Origin: a candidate division WS1 bacterium
Lineage (GTDB): Bacteria; Armatimonadota; Zipacnadia; Zipacnadales; UBA5352
Reading direction: 5' to 3'
DNA length: 58,902 nt
Assembly (NCBI GenBank): GCA_003566775.1
Contig: PXBW01000074.1
Location: 1 to 58,902, forward strand
Shown: positions 9,022 to 16,777 of the stretch, piece by piece
How positions within the stretch are numbered: the stretch's first letter is position 1
Layout: each line of letters starts with the position of its first letter
Made by a program: the position numbers and the translations under genes
The notes under the pieces: generated by a model
Told to the model about the DNA's origin: nothing
The model's input: the letters and a program-made list of their open reading frames with translations, nothing else
The model's database searches: none

Positions 9022-9124
9022 ACTCAAGCACCTCGGATAGCGTGTCTTTCGTCTCAGGTTTCCGGCGACTTCCCTGGCGAGCCGTCGCCTTGTGCCGAAC
9101 TCTGTCCACTTCACACTCAGATAC

Positions 9125-9152
9125 GAAGAAAGCCGCCCCATCGTCGGGCGGC
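9125..9152 (-). terminator. Terminator-like hairpin in the argC leader
   Basis: Minus strand: a 7-bp stem, GCCGCCC (9152-9146) with GGGCGGC (9138-9132), a 7-nt loop and the tail TTTCTTC. It lies about 100 nt before the argC start, inside the proposed leader, so it would act as an attenuator and not as an end-of-operon terminator. Confidence 0.6.
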
Positions 9153-9300
9153 ATCTGTATGCCTGACAGTTCCATAAGCGACCGGTTGTGACCTATCGCC
9201 TGGCGCGAGGTATAATGGGCACCGACCCGATCGTGTCGCAAGAGACAGGCATCTGCTTTACCCCTTGGAGCGGCGGATGAACAATGCAGCTTCGGTAAGC
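9125..9300 (-). promoter_or_regulatory. Candidate riboswitch/attenuator leader of argCJBD
   Basis: On the minus strand the 5' leader of argC holds ATGCCTG (9252-9246), which can close a 94-nt multibranch domain by pairing with CAGGCAT (9165-9159). The same GGCAT (9163-9159) can pair instead with ATGCC (9154-9150), which overlaps the 5' arm of a GCCGCCC/GGGCGGC hairpin (9152-9132) followed by TTTCTTC. CAGATGCC occurs twice (9255-9248 and 9157-9150) as competing partners for GGCAT. Inside the closed domain three small hairpins can form (9178-9199, 9217-9228, 9228-9238). The layout fits ligand-controlled termination. I match it to no known riboswitch class. Confidence 0.5.
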
Positions 9301-9306
9301 GTTGTA

Positions 9307-9335
9307 ACTCTATCATATACGCATGAACCGGTCAA
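9307..9335 (-). promoter_or_regulatory. Possible promoter of the arg cluster
   Basis: Minus strand: TTGACC (9335-9330), a 17-bp spacer and TAGAGT (9312-9307). The -35 box matches consensus at five of six bases and the -10 box at four of six. Transcription would start near 9300, giving a leader of about 280 nt before argC. Confidence 0.4.
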
Positions 9336-9365
9336 GAATCTGACGGAGAGCAATCGTCTCAGCGT

Positions 9366-9395
9366 TTGACACGCATCGCGTGACAGTACTATAAT
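9366..9395 (+). promoter_or_regulatory. Near-consensus sigma-70 promoter
   Basis: TTGACA (9366-9371), an 18-bp spacer and TATAAT (9390-9395). Both hexamers are perfect. It drives the SH3b-NlpC/P60 gene starting at 9449 and is back-to-back with the arg promoter region. Confidence 0.85.
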
Positions 9396-9448
9396 CCTCC
9401 TGACGCGAGCACCCTTATCCCCCTACGGGAGTCTGCTGACACGCAATC

Positions 9449-11635
9449 ATGAGACGAACGTGTATAGTTGGCATATTGTGCGCAGTTATCTCGGGCGGTC
9501 TCGTCACCACTGCCGCGGGCAATGCTCGACCCGCATGGGTCGTGCCGGAGACACTGAACGTGCGCTCGGGCCCCGGTACCGATCGAAGATTGATCGGTCA
9601 ACTCAACCGTGGCGCCAAGGTGCATGTCACAGCCACGGAGAGCAACTGGTGCTGGGCAAGGCTCCCGAACGGAGAGTGGGGCTGGATCGCACAGTGGCTG
9701 CTCGAGTTCTCGGTGGACAGAGGGCGTCAACTTGCGGCCCAGGCGGGCGGCGGTTCAGGCAATCCGTCTTCAGGTAGTTCGGCGTGGATCAGGCCCGACA
9801 CGGTGAACGTTCGTTCCGGTCCGGGTACCAACCACGAACGCCGCGGACAGCTTAACAGAGGCGCAAGTGTCTCCATAATCCGGTCGGAGCAGGGCTGGTC
9901 GTACTGTCGCACCCCGGGCGGTCACGGCTGGATACGCAGTGATCTGCTTGAGCGCGATGCCTCAGCGGGGCAGCGGCTGGCACAGGGTTCGAGTAATCCC
10001 GGCGGCAATCCGAGTTCGATGTCACGACAGAAGGGCCACGTCAGCGCCAGCGATGTTCGACTGCGCTCGGGTCCCGGCACAGATCAGAGTGTCAGGGGAA
10101 TGCTCGCGCGCGGCGCAACCGTCTTTGCGCTCGAACGCCGCGGGGACTGGCTGCGAGTCGATGTTCACGGCGGTCAGGACGGCTGGGTTCACTCCAGCCT
10201 CGTCAAGTTCGAGGACGGCGGGCCAACCAGCACAGCCTCGAGCGGTACCTCAGGCAGTACGAGCAAGGGCTTCATCACCGGAAGTCGCGTCCACTTGAGA
10301 GCGGGGCCAAGCCTGAGTGAGCGGATCAGGGCGCACGTGGTTCAGGGCCAGACAGTCTATGTGACTCAGCGGCAGGGTGACTGGTACCGTGTGCGGGTGC
10401 ACGGCGGCAATGATGGCTGGATTCACACGAGCCTTGTCAGGATGGCGGGCGAAGGTGAACCAGCACCGGCACGCCCGGCTGCACAGGAGCAATCAGGTTC
10501 GACTGCGCGGGGTTACGTCGCGGGAAGCAGAGTCCGGCTCCGCGCGGGGCCGGGTACCACCGAGAGCATACGAGCCACGGTGGTGGAAGGACAGACGGTT
10601 TACGTCACCGGGCGGCAGGGAGACTGGGTCAGCGTCACGGTTCATGGAGGCGCCAGCGGATGGATCCATGGTGACCTCGTGAGGTTTGAGGGCGAGGAGC
10701 CCGCCCGTCCGCCGGCTGCGGAGACACCCGCGCCCGCAACACCTGCGCCGACGGCCGAGCCGTCCCCGAGGACCGTGGGCCGACAGGTTGAGGACCTTAC
10801 CGCCTGGATCGGCGAGGACACCGTGAATGTTCGCTACGGCCCTGGAACCGATCACGAGATCAAGATGCGGCTCAGTCGCGGGACACAGGTGGATGTGCAG
10901 GAGCTTACCGGTCACTGGTGCAAGATTGCGGATGATCAGGGGAACTCAGGATGGGTCGCGGGCTGGGTAATGAACTTCAAAGGGCCGGGTCAGGACCCGA
11001 CCGTAATTGATGGCGATCAGGAGATTCGGGTTCGCACCGCCTGGGTTGCGCGTCCCACGGTGAATGTGCGCTCCGGCCCCGGGACCGGCTACGAATCGAT
11101 CGGCCAGACCGTGCTGGGTACCGAGGTCATCATCCTCGACCGTGAGGACGACTGGTACCGGGTGGTGCTCGACAACGGCAAGACCGGATACATGGCGAGT
11201 TGGCTGCTGGACACACGGGCGCAGCGTCGCGCGCGCCTGGAGGATGAGACACCACCGGCTTCGTCACTTGGTCAGGCGATCATCGCCACCGCGCGCAGAT
11301 ATCTCGGTTCGCGCTACGTGCGTGGAGGTACAACGCCCGCTGGATTCGACTGCTCGGGCTTCGTGCAATACGTGCTTCGCCAGCACGGTATCCGCGTCTC
11401 GCGCACGAGCCGCACGCAGTTCCGCGATGGCACACCTGTTTCTCGCGATCAACTGCAGCCGGGTGACGTGGTGTTCTTCAGAGACACCTACCGAGCAGGC
11501 ATCTCCCACGTAGGCATCTTCATCGGTGGGGATGAGTTCATCCACGCCGGCAACAGGCGGACCGGTGTGAACATCACCACGCTCAGTTCAGCCTACTACT
11601 CGCGACGCTATGCGGGCGCGCGCCGAATGAGATGA
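9449..11635 (+). CDS. Secreted cell-wall hydrolase: seven SH3b domains plus NlpC/P60
   Basis: 728 aa. Residues 1-24 are a signal peptide (cleavage near TAAGNA). Seven bacterial SH3 repeats follow, each with the VN/LRSGPGT core and a closing GW segment: roughly residues 28-87, 110-168, 195-250, 270-327, 350-407, 450-510 and 530-592. The C-terminus (about 610-728) is an NlpC/P60 cysteine peptidase with Cys635 (FDCSGF), His687 (SHVGIF) and His699 (FIHAG) as the catalytic triad. Such proteins cut peptide stems of peptidoglycan, with SH3b domains binding the wall. Repeats 4 and 5 are the closest pair, pointing to recent internal duplication. The stop overlaps the next start. Confidence 0.93.
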   Translation: MRRTCIVGILCAVISGGLVTTAAGNARPAWVVPETLNVRSGPGTDRRLIGQLNRGAKVHVTATESNWCWARLPNGEWGWIAQWLLEFSVDRGRQLAAQAGGGSGNPSSGSSAWIRPDTVNVRSGPGTNHERRGQLNRGASVSIIRSEQGWSYCRTPGGHGWIRSDLLERDASAGQRLAQGSSNPGGNPSSMSRQKGHVSASDVRLRSGPGTDQSVRGMLARGATVFALERRGDWLRVDVHGGQDGWVHSSLVKFEDGGPTSTASSGTSGSTSKGFITGSRVHLRAGPSLSERIRAHVVQGQTVYVTQRQGDWYRVRVHGGNDGWIHTSLVRMAGEGEPAPARPAAQEQSGSTARGYVAGSRVRLRAGPGTTESIRATVVEGQTVYVTGRQGDWVSVTVHGGASGWIHGDLVRFEGEEPARPPAAETPAPATPAPTAEPSPRTVGRQVEDLTAWIGEDTVNVRYGPGTDHEIKMRLSRGTQVDVQELTGHWCKIADDQGNSGWVAGWVMNFKGPGQDPTVIDGDQEIRVRTAWVARPTVNVRSGPGTGYESIGQTVLGTEVIILDREDDWYRVVLDNGKTGYMASWLLDTRAQRRARLEDETPPASSLGQAIIATARRYLGSRYVRGGTTPAGFDCSGFVQYVLRQHGIRVSRTSRTQFRDGTPVSRDQLQPGDVVFFRDTYRAGISHVGIFIGGDEFIHAGNRRTGVNITTLSSAYYSRRYAGARRMR

Positions 11636-12558
11636 GCTTCCGGGCAATCGTCTCGGCGGGAGTGTCACCGAGGATGTTGACGCGCATGAGTCTGCCTGCT
11701 CTCCTTGCGATGCTTCTGGCAATCGCACTTGCCGGGTGTGACGGCCAGCGGACGGAAGATCCGCCGTCTGTCCCTGATGGCCCCATCGAGATCATCGAGG
11801 ACCCTGCGGAGGCCACCGACGAGGCCCTCGAGTCGGATGAAGCACGACAGGAGAGCGCCGAGGAGTCCTCGACCGATGAAGATCAACCAGATCCGGAAGT
11901 CTCCGAGCCTCCATCCCCCGACACTCTCTCCGCCTCGGAAGATGATGTGGAAGAGGTGGGCACAGGCATTCTCGATGTGCTCGCAGCAATTCTCGGCTTT
12001 GCAGGCAGGCTGCTGTTTATCCTGATACTGCCGCTCGGTATCGCCGCTGCTCTTCTCGGAATGCCCGGCGCGGTGCTGGTGTTCATCAGCACGCTCGTCT
12101 TTGCTGCATTTCAGGGCTGGCAGGTGCCCGCCTGGTGGGTGCTTCTCATTCTGCTGGTACTGACGTTGCTGGGCGAAAGTTCCGAGTACTTATTGTCATT
12201 CGCAGGGGTAAAGCGGTCTGGTGCGACCAATACGACCGGGGTCTGGACGATGATCGGCGGCCTTGCGGGAGCCATCTTCGGGGGGATAATCTCGCCCATC
12301 CTCGCCGGCATCGGTGCACTCGCCGGCCCGATTGGATCGATAGCTCTCTCTATCGTACCGCCGGTTGCGCTCGGCGTGATCGGAGGATTCCTCGGCGGGT
12401 ACCTGTACGAACTGCGGCGCGGCAGATCTACTGACGAAGCCATCACTGCGGGAATCGGTGCGCTCCTCGGTCGGCTCGCGGGCTCATTCACGAAGGCGCT
12501 GGTGGTCGCCGTGATGGTCGCCATCATCCTGATCAGCACCTGGGGTACGCTCTTCTGA
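11632..12558 (+). CDS. DUF456 membrane protein with lipoprotein-type leader
   Basis: 308 aa, start overlapping the NlpC/P60 stop (ATGA). An in-frame ATG at 11686 would begin the hydrophobic segment directly (SLPALLAMLLAIALAGC); LAGC is a good lipobox. Residues about 40-100 are an acidic, Ser/Pro/Glu-rich linker. From about 110 to the end lies a DUF456 domain with several Gly-rich membrane segments (GGLAGAIFGGIISPI, GGFLGGYLYEL). DUF456 proteins are small inner-membrane proteins of unknown function; joining one to a lipoprotein leader is unusual. Coupling to the peptidoglycan hydrolase suggests an envelope role. The alternative is that the N-terminal hydrophobic part is simply a first membrane anchor. 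Confidence 0.8.
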   Translation: MSFRAIVSAGVSPRMLTRMSLPALLAMLLAIALAGCDGQRTEDPPSVPDGPIEIIEDPAEATDEALESDEARQESAEESSTDEDQPDPEVSEPPSPDTLSASEDDVEEVGTGILDVLAAILGFAGRLLFILILPLGIAAALLGMPGAVLVFISTLVFAAFQGWQVPAWWVLLILLVLTLLGESSEYLLSFAGVKRSGATNTTGVWTMIGGLAGAIFGGIISPILAGIGALAGPIGSIALSIVPPVALGVIGGFLGGYLYELRRGRSTDEAITAGIGALLGRLAGSFTKALVVAVMVAIILISTWGTLF

Positions 12559-12642
12559 GATGGACACACGAGGTTTGGCCCACGTTCCCCGCAAGGCACT
12601 TCGCGACGCGGACGTCGCAGATCGTGAGGATACGTTCATCCC

Positions 12643-13779
12643 ATGGACCTGAAACAGATTGCGCACCAGGATGCAACGACTCGAACCTACCTTGGCAGCC
12701 CGAGCATCCTGCGAATCCCTGCCGACGCGCCTGTGCGGGCGGGCGAGATCGTGGTCACACACGATCACTTCGGACCCGGGTGCCCGCGTAATCACGAGGA
12801 TGAAGAGCACCTCACCTCCGTCTATCGTTCAGATGATGACGGACGCACCTGGCGGCGAGTCACGCACATCGCGAACGCGTTCTGGAGCAATCTCTTCTGG
12901 CATCGAGGCGCGCTATATCTGCTGGGATGCTCCCAGCAGTACGGATCGATCGTGATCCGGCGTTCCGACGACGGGGCCGACACGTGGACGCATCCTGCGG
13001 ATGCCGGGTCTGGTCTGCTATTCGCGGGTGGGCCGCGTCGCGAGCCGCCGAACTATCACTGTGCGCCGATGCCGGTGCTGAAGTTCGATGGGCGCCTCTA
13101 CCGCGCCTTCGAGGACTGCGACCCCTGCGTCTGGGGCACAGGCTTCCAGTCGGCGGTAATCTCCGCCGACGCCGGCGCCGATCTGCTGGACGCAGGATCC
13201 TGGCGCATGAGCAATCGTCTGCGCTTCGATCCCGCCTGGGCTCCGGAAGCCTGGCGCGCTGAGCGGCCGGGCTGGTTGGAGGGCAATGTGGTTCAGGCGC
13301 CGGATGGTGGACTGGTCAACGTCCTGCGAGTAAACTCGACGCCACGGCCGGACGTGGCTGCGATCGTCGCGATCAAGGACGAGGGAGCGCAGGTGTGCTT
13401 TGATCCGGCAGAGGATTTCATCGATTTTCCGGGCGGCATGAGCAAGTTCACGATTCGGCACGATTCGCAGACCGGACTCTATGCTACGCTCAGTAACAAC
13501 AATACCGACCCCTCGCGGGCGAGCCAGCGCAATGTGCTGTCGCTTCATGTATCAGAAGACCTGCTGAACTGGCGGCGGCTGATGACGTTGCTGCGGGATG
13601 ATCTGGCGCACTCATGGGGAGATTCGCTGCGTATGACCGGCTTTCAGTACCCCGACTGGCAGTTCGACGGCGAGGCGATCATCGCGGCGGTGCGAACCGC
13701 ATATCGGGGCGCGCACAACTATCATGACGCCAACCGGGTCACTTTCCACCGGATCGACGCGTGGCGCGACCTGCTGTGA
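12643..13779 (+). CDS. Sialidase-superfamily (BNR/Asp-box) beta-propeller protein
   Basis: 378 aa, no signal peptide. Two clear Asp-boxes (S-x-D-x-G-x-T-W) occur at 63-70 (SDDDGRTW) and 108-115 (SDDGADTW), and the chain has the four-stranded blade rhythm of six-bladed sialidase-fold propellers. Members include exo-alpha-sialidases but also many proteins of unknown specificity. I cannot identify the complete sialidase arginine triad with confidence, so hydrolytic activity on sialic acid is not claimed. It sits alone between the DUF456 gene and tadE, and is one of three sialidase-fold genes in the window. Confidence 0.8.
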   Translation: MDLKQIAHQDATTRTYLGSPSILRIPADAPVRAGEIVVTHDHFGPGCPRNHEDEEHLTSVYRSDDDGRTWRRVTHIANAFWSNLFWHRGALYLLGCSQQYGSIVIRRSDDGADTWTHPADAGSGLLFAGGPRREPPNYHCAPMPVLKFDGRLYRAFEDCDPCVWGTGFQSAVISADAGADLLDAGSWRMSNRLRFDPAWAPEAWRAERPGWLEGNVVQAPDGGLVNVLRVNSTPRPDVAAIVAIKDEGAQVCFDPAEDFIDFPGGMSKFTIRHDSQTGLYATLSNNNTDPSRASQRNVLSLHVSEDLLNWRRLMTLLRDDLAHSWGDSLRMTGFQYPDWQFDGEAIIAAVRTAYRGAHNYHDANRVTFHRIDAWRDLL

Positions 13780-14000
13780 AGCGCTGGCGGTTACCGGGTT
13801 CGCTGTGATGTCGGTGATCGGTGGAAGCCCGGCCTGAGACTTTCCGTTACAGATTGGTCACCTCATCGAGGTGTATGCGGCGTCTCGACGGGGAACTATC
13901 TACATTGACTGATGACGTGCCGCGGAAGACGCTGACTGTCGCGTCCGAATCGCTGGCCCGCTGCAAGACGGTCAAGCATTCGGTGGGGGTGAGTGATCAG

Positions 14001-14483
14001 ATGGTGCTGGTAACTGCAGGAAAATCGGTGCGTCCGCAGCGAGGCACGGCCACGGTCGAGCTTGCCCTCGTGATTCCCCTACTCATCTTCCTCCTCTTCT
14101 CCATCATCGAGTTAGGGTTCCTGGTCAAGAACCGTACCGAACTCGGCCAGGCGGCCCGTGAGGGTGCCCGGTTGGCGGCGGTCGGCGGGACGATGGCTCG
14201 GGTTGATGCGGGGGTTCACGCGGCGCTCCAGTCCATACGTACAGAGACCCTCGATCATTCCTGTGATTCTCGCATCTGGGATGAGAGCGCGGAGAACTGG
14301 GCCGACTGGGAGCCCATGGCGACCGAAGGTGACGGCAACAACGCGCCTCGTGGCGCTCAGATCAGGGTGCGACTTGAGTATCAGCACCAGTTGCTTGTAC
14401 CGGGCCTGATGGGGCCGGTTCTGAGCGCAAACGAGCACGGAGAGGTCCGCCTCAGCGCGAGCAGCGTGATGATGCGCGAGTAG
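14001..14483 (+). CDS. TadE-like pilus assembly protein
   Basis: 160 aa from ATG 14001, preceded by GGGGGTGA about 10 bp upstream; the frame is open back to 13821 but the added residues have no family features. The N-terminus RGTATVELALVIPLLIFLL followed by ELGFLVKNRTELGQAAREGAR is the TadE/TadG pattern: a short positive leader with a conserved Glu, one transmembrane helix and a REGAR block. TadE-like pseudopilins belong to Flp/tad pilus systems; no other tad gene is here, so this may be an orphan. A strong terminator follows at 14511. Confidence 0.85.
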   Translation: MVLVTAGKSVRPQRGTATVELALVIPLLIFLLFSIIELGFLVKNRTELGQAAREGARLAAVGGTMARVDAGVHAALQSIRTETLDHSCDSRIWDESAENWADWEPMATEGDGNNAPRGAQIRVRLEYQHQLLVPGLMGPVLSANEHGEVRLSASSVMMRE

Positions 14484-14510
14484 CCTGCGGCGAGATGACA
14501 GGTCGGCCAC

Positions 14511-14545
14511 GGCGCTCCGAGATGAGGAGCGCTCTTCTTTTTCTG
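14511..14545 (+). terminator. Intrinsic terminator after the TadE gene
   Basis: Stem GCGCTCC (14512-14518) and GGAGCGC (14526-14532), loop GAGATGA, then TCTTCTTTTTCT. A good U-rich tail 28 bp after the tadE stop. Confidence 0.88.
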
Positions 14546-14644
14546 CACGGACCCGGCATCTACCGAGGATTATCCGGTGTCGCTGGAGAAACCTGTCGTG
14601 CCGTGACAGCGTCGCCGCTGAGGCGCGAAAGGGAGTCTTTCAAG

Positions 14645-15436
14645 ATGAGCCAGGAAATCAGGTACACAGTATTCACCAAGCCATGGAGAGAGATGTCAAC
14701 GTCGGAACTGGCGCAACATGTCGCGGAACTCGGATTCTCCGGCGTGGAGTTCCCCGTTCGGCCTGAGTTTCAGGTTGAGCCGGATAGCGTGGAGGAGGGG
14801 CTGCCGGAGGCCGCGCGCATACTGGCCGACCACGGTGTCGCCATCGAGAGCGTGGCCGGACCGACCGATGAGGCCACGATCGCCGCGTGCGGCGAGGTCG
14901 GTGTGCCGATTATTCGTATCTGCCCCGGCATCGAGGAGGACGGTTACCGGGCGACCTTCGACCGCCTTCGCAGCGAATTCGAAACGCTTCAGCCGATTCT
15001 CGAGGAGCATGGTGTTGCGATCGGTGTGCAGAACCACTGCAACAACTTCATCTCCAGCGCCCACGCGATCATGGACCTGGTCGGCGACTACTCGCCGGAT
15101 CAGTTCTGCGCTGTGTGGGACCCGGCGCACAATGCGCTTTCCGGAGAGATGCCCGAGCAGGCGATCGACATCTTCTGGTCGCATCTGCGGATGGTGAACT
15201 TCAAGAACCCCGTATGGCTGCGCCAGAATGGGCCGGAGGCAGAGCGCGCGGAGTGGCTCAGGTACTGGACCTCCGGCCGCCAGGGTATCGCTTCATGGCC
15301 TAAGGTCGTCGGGCTTCTGCAGGAGACCGAATGGGAGGGGCCGGTCACCCTGTGTGCGGAATACACCGACCGCGAATCGGTGGACCGGCTTATCGCCGAC
15401 GACATCGCTTACGCGAAAGAACTCTTCGGAGGCTGA
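14645..15436 (+). CDS. Sugar phosphate isomerase/epimerase (xylose isomerase-like TIM barrel)
   Basis: 263 aa from ATG 14645, with GGGAG 10 bp upstream; the open frame back to 14495 runs through the terminator and is rejected. The sequence fits the AP endonuclease family 2 / xylose-isomerase-like TIM barrel: AELGFSGVEFPVR at the second strand, VQNHCNNF in the middle, and VWDPAHNAL and LCAEYT carrying probable metal-binding His, Asp and Glu. These enzymes epimerise or isomerise keto-sugars or inositol derivatives with a divalent metal. The next gene, an MDR dehydrogenase, starts 3 bp after the stop, so the two probably act on one sugar pathway. Confidence 0.85.
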   Translation: MSQEIRYTVFTKPWREMSTSELAQHVAELGFSGVEFPVRPEFQVEPDSVEEGLPEAARILADHGVAIESVAGPTDEATIAACGEVGVPIIRICPGIEEDGYRATFDRLRSEFETLQPILEEHGVAIGVQNHCNNFISSAHAIMDLVGDYSPDQFCAVWDPAHNALSGEMPEQAIDIFWSHLRMVNFKNPVWLRQNGPEAERAEWLRYWTSGRQGIASWPKVVGLLQETEWEGPVTLCAEYTDRESVDRLIADDIAYAKELFGG

Positions 15437-15439
15437 AGC

Positions 15440-16645
15440 ATGGACAGAACCGAGGGCACGTACCTCGTCAACCACGAGCAGCGTCCGCTGCGTTTCGGCG
15501 AGGTGAATCTTATCAACCCGCCGAGGCGCGAGCGGCGCGGGCTCCCGGCGCTCGAGGGAGTCCTCTGTCAGACCGTCTGCACCGGCTTCTGCGGCACCGA
15601 CTGGGAACTCATGAAGATGGGCTCGCAGAGGAGGCTCGACGACAAATTTCCCGAGGGGCAGCAGAGACTCATCAACGGCCATGAGGGCGTCGTGCGGGTC
15701 CCCGCGGAGGACCGTTACGCCGTGGTGCTGATCCGCGGCGGCGATTCGTGGGACCCGAGCCGTTTCGAGGCGAACGAGAGTTACTTCGAGTACGGCTGTG
15801 ATGGCGCGGATGGGCTGATGAGCCACCACGGGTACTATCATCCAAAGATGCTGCTGCCGATCCCCGAGGAATACCTGCCACCAGGAGAGTTGCTCGGCAG
15901 GCGGCTCGCCGCACGGTTGGTCTTCGCAGACCCGATGGCCTGCATGCTCTTCCAGTGCGAGCGGATCGAAGACCTGTTGATGGGGCACAACTGGAGGCTC
16001 TATGCAGCCCGAGGCATGAACCGCGAGGCGGCGATGGATTCAGCGGTCACCGACGGCTTCTCCCGTGTGGTCATCTACGGCCTCGGCAGCACGGGGAGTC
16101 TCGGAGCAATAGCGATTCGGGAGAAGTACCCCGATGCGCACATCGTCACCGTCGGCCGCTCCGATCCGGGTGGCGAGAAGGACGGCTTTCTCGCGCGTCA
16201 CTGGGACGGCATTGAGTACATCCAGACCCGCATGTCCACCGAACAGACCGCCCGCGCTATCGAGGAGGCGCTCGGCGGCAAGCCGCGCGTATTCATCGGT
16301 GCCTCGGGCAACTCCATCGAGGCCGAGGTCGCCTTCAACTGCGGCCTGCTGGATAACAACGGTATCTACGCGAGCTTCAGTCTCGGCCCCCGGATCTGCT
16401 ACGACAGCATGCCGTTCGGCTTCAAGAACCATCTGATCTTCGGTGCAATCAACTTCCGCCGGGATCACATGGAGGCCGCCATAGAGATGCTATGCAGTCT
16501 GCCGATGGATGAACTGGTGCGCGAGCGTCTCCTTGAGGACCTGCAGGCCGATCCGATCGACTTCTATCGGCAGGTGTACCGTGCCCCCGACCGAGCGCTC
16601 AAGACGATTGTGGTGTGGGAACAGGCGCTTGTTGACAGCGACTGA
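15440..16645 (+). CDS. Zinc-type alcohol/sugar dehydrogenase (MDR family, glucose dehydrogenase-like)
   Basis: 401 aa. The GroES-like half has CGTD at 51-54 and GHEG at 80-83, placed like the zinc and substrate residues of archaeal-type glucose dehydrogenases. The NAD(P) half has the Rossmann sequence YGLGSTGSLGAIAI (213-226). It probably oxidises a sugar hydroxyl with NAD(P). It lies 3 bp after the sugar isomerase gene and before a UroD-like gene, suggesting an operon for an unusual sugar. The structural zinc cysteine cluster of classical alcohol dehydrogenases is absent, as in several MDR sugar enzymes. Confidence 0.85.
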   Translation: MDRTEGTYLVNHEQRPLRFGEVNLINPPRRERRGLPALEGVLCQTVCTGFCGTDWELMKMGSQRRLDDKFPEGQQRLINGHEGVVRVPAEDRYAVVLIRGGDSWDPSRFEANESYFEYGCDGADGLMSHHGYYHPKMLLPIPEEYLPPGELLGRRLAARLVFADPMACMLFQCERIEDLLMGHNWRLYAARGMNREAAMDSAVTDGFSRVVIYGLGSTGSLGAIAIREKYPDAHIVTVGRSDPGGEKDGFLARHWDGIEYIQTRMSTEQTARAIEEALGGKPRVFIGASGNSIEAEVAFNCGLLDNNGIYASFSLGPRICYDSMPFGFKNHLIFGAINFRRDHMEAAIEMLCSLPMDELVRERLLEDLQADPIDFYRQVYRAPDRALKTIVVWEQALVDSD

Positions 16646-16777
16646 CTGCGTGAAATGCATATGCGATGCATCGCCGACGACGCCTGACAGCAAAACGTAG
16701 AGATCGGCATCCCGTGAACGTAACCGGAGCAATCAACCCGTCACAATCAACTGCCTCAGATGCGGGGATGATCGGAG

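Noticed and set aside
9022..9141. Extended ArgC N-terminus (frame open to 9141)
   Set aside because: The added 40 residues have no ArgC similarity and their DNA forms the terminator-like hairpin; ATG 9021 starts exactly at the Rossmann motif with GAGGT upstream.
9186..9216. Plus-strand promoter TTGTGA-N19-TATAAT
   Set aside because: The 19-bp spacer is poor, no gene starts soon after it, and a perfect promoter for the 9449 gene lies at 9366-9395. The TATAAT is part of the proposed minus-strand RNA domain.
9125..9300. T-box riboswitch or arginine leader peptide
   Set aside because: No TGGNACC-type antiterminator bulge or specifier stem on the minus strand, and the only leader-spanning frame (from 9316) has no run of Arg codons near the hairpin.
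9449..11200. Repeated blocks that might suggest a CRISPR array or minisatellite
   Set aside because: Repeats are coding SH3b domains of about 80 codons with diverged DNA; there are no short identical repeats with unique spacers. No CRISPR array was seen anywhere in the window.
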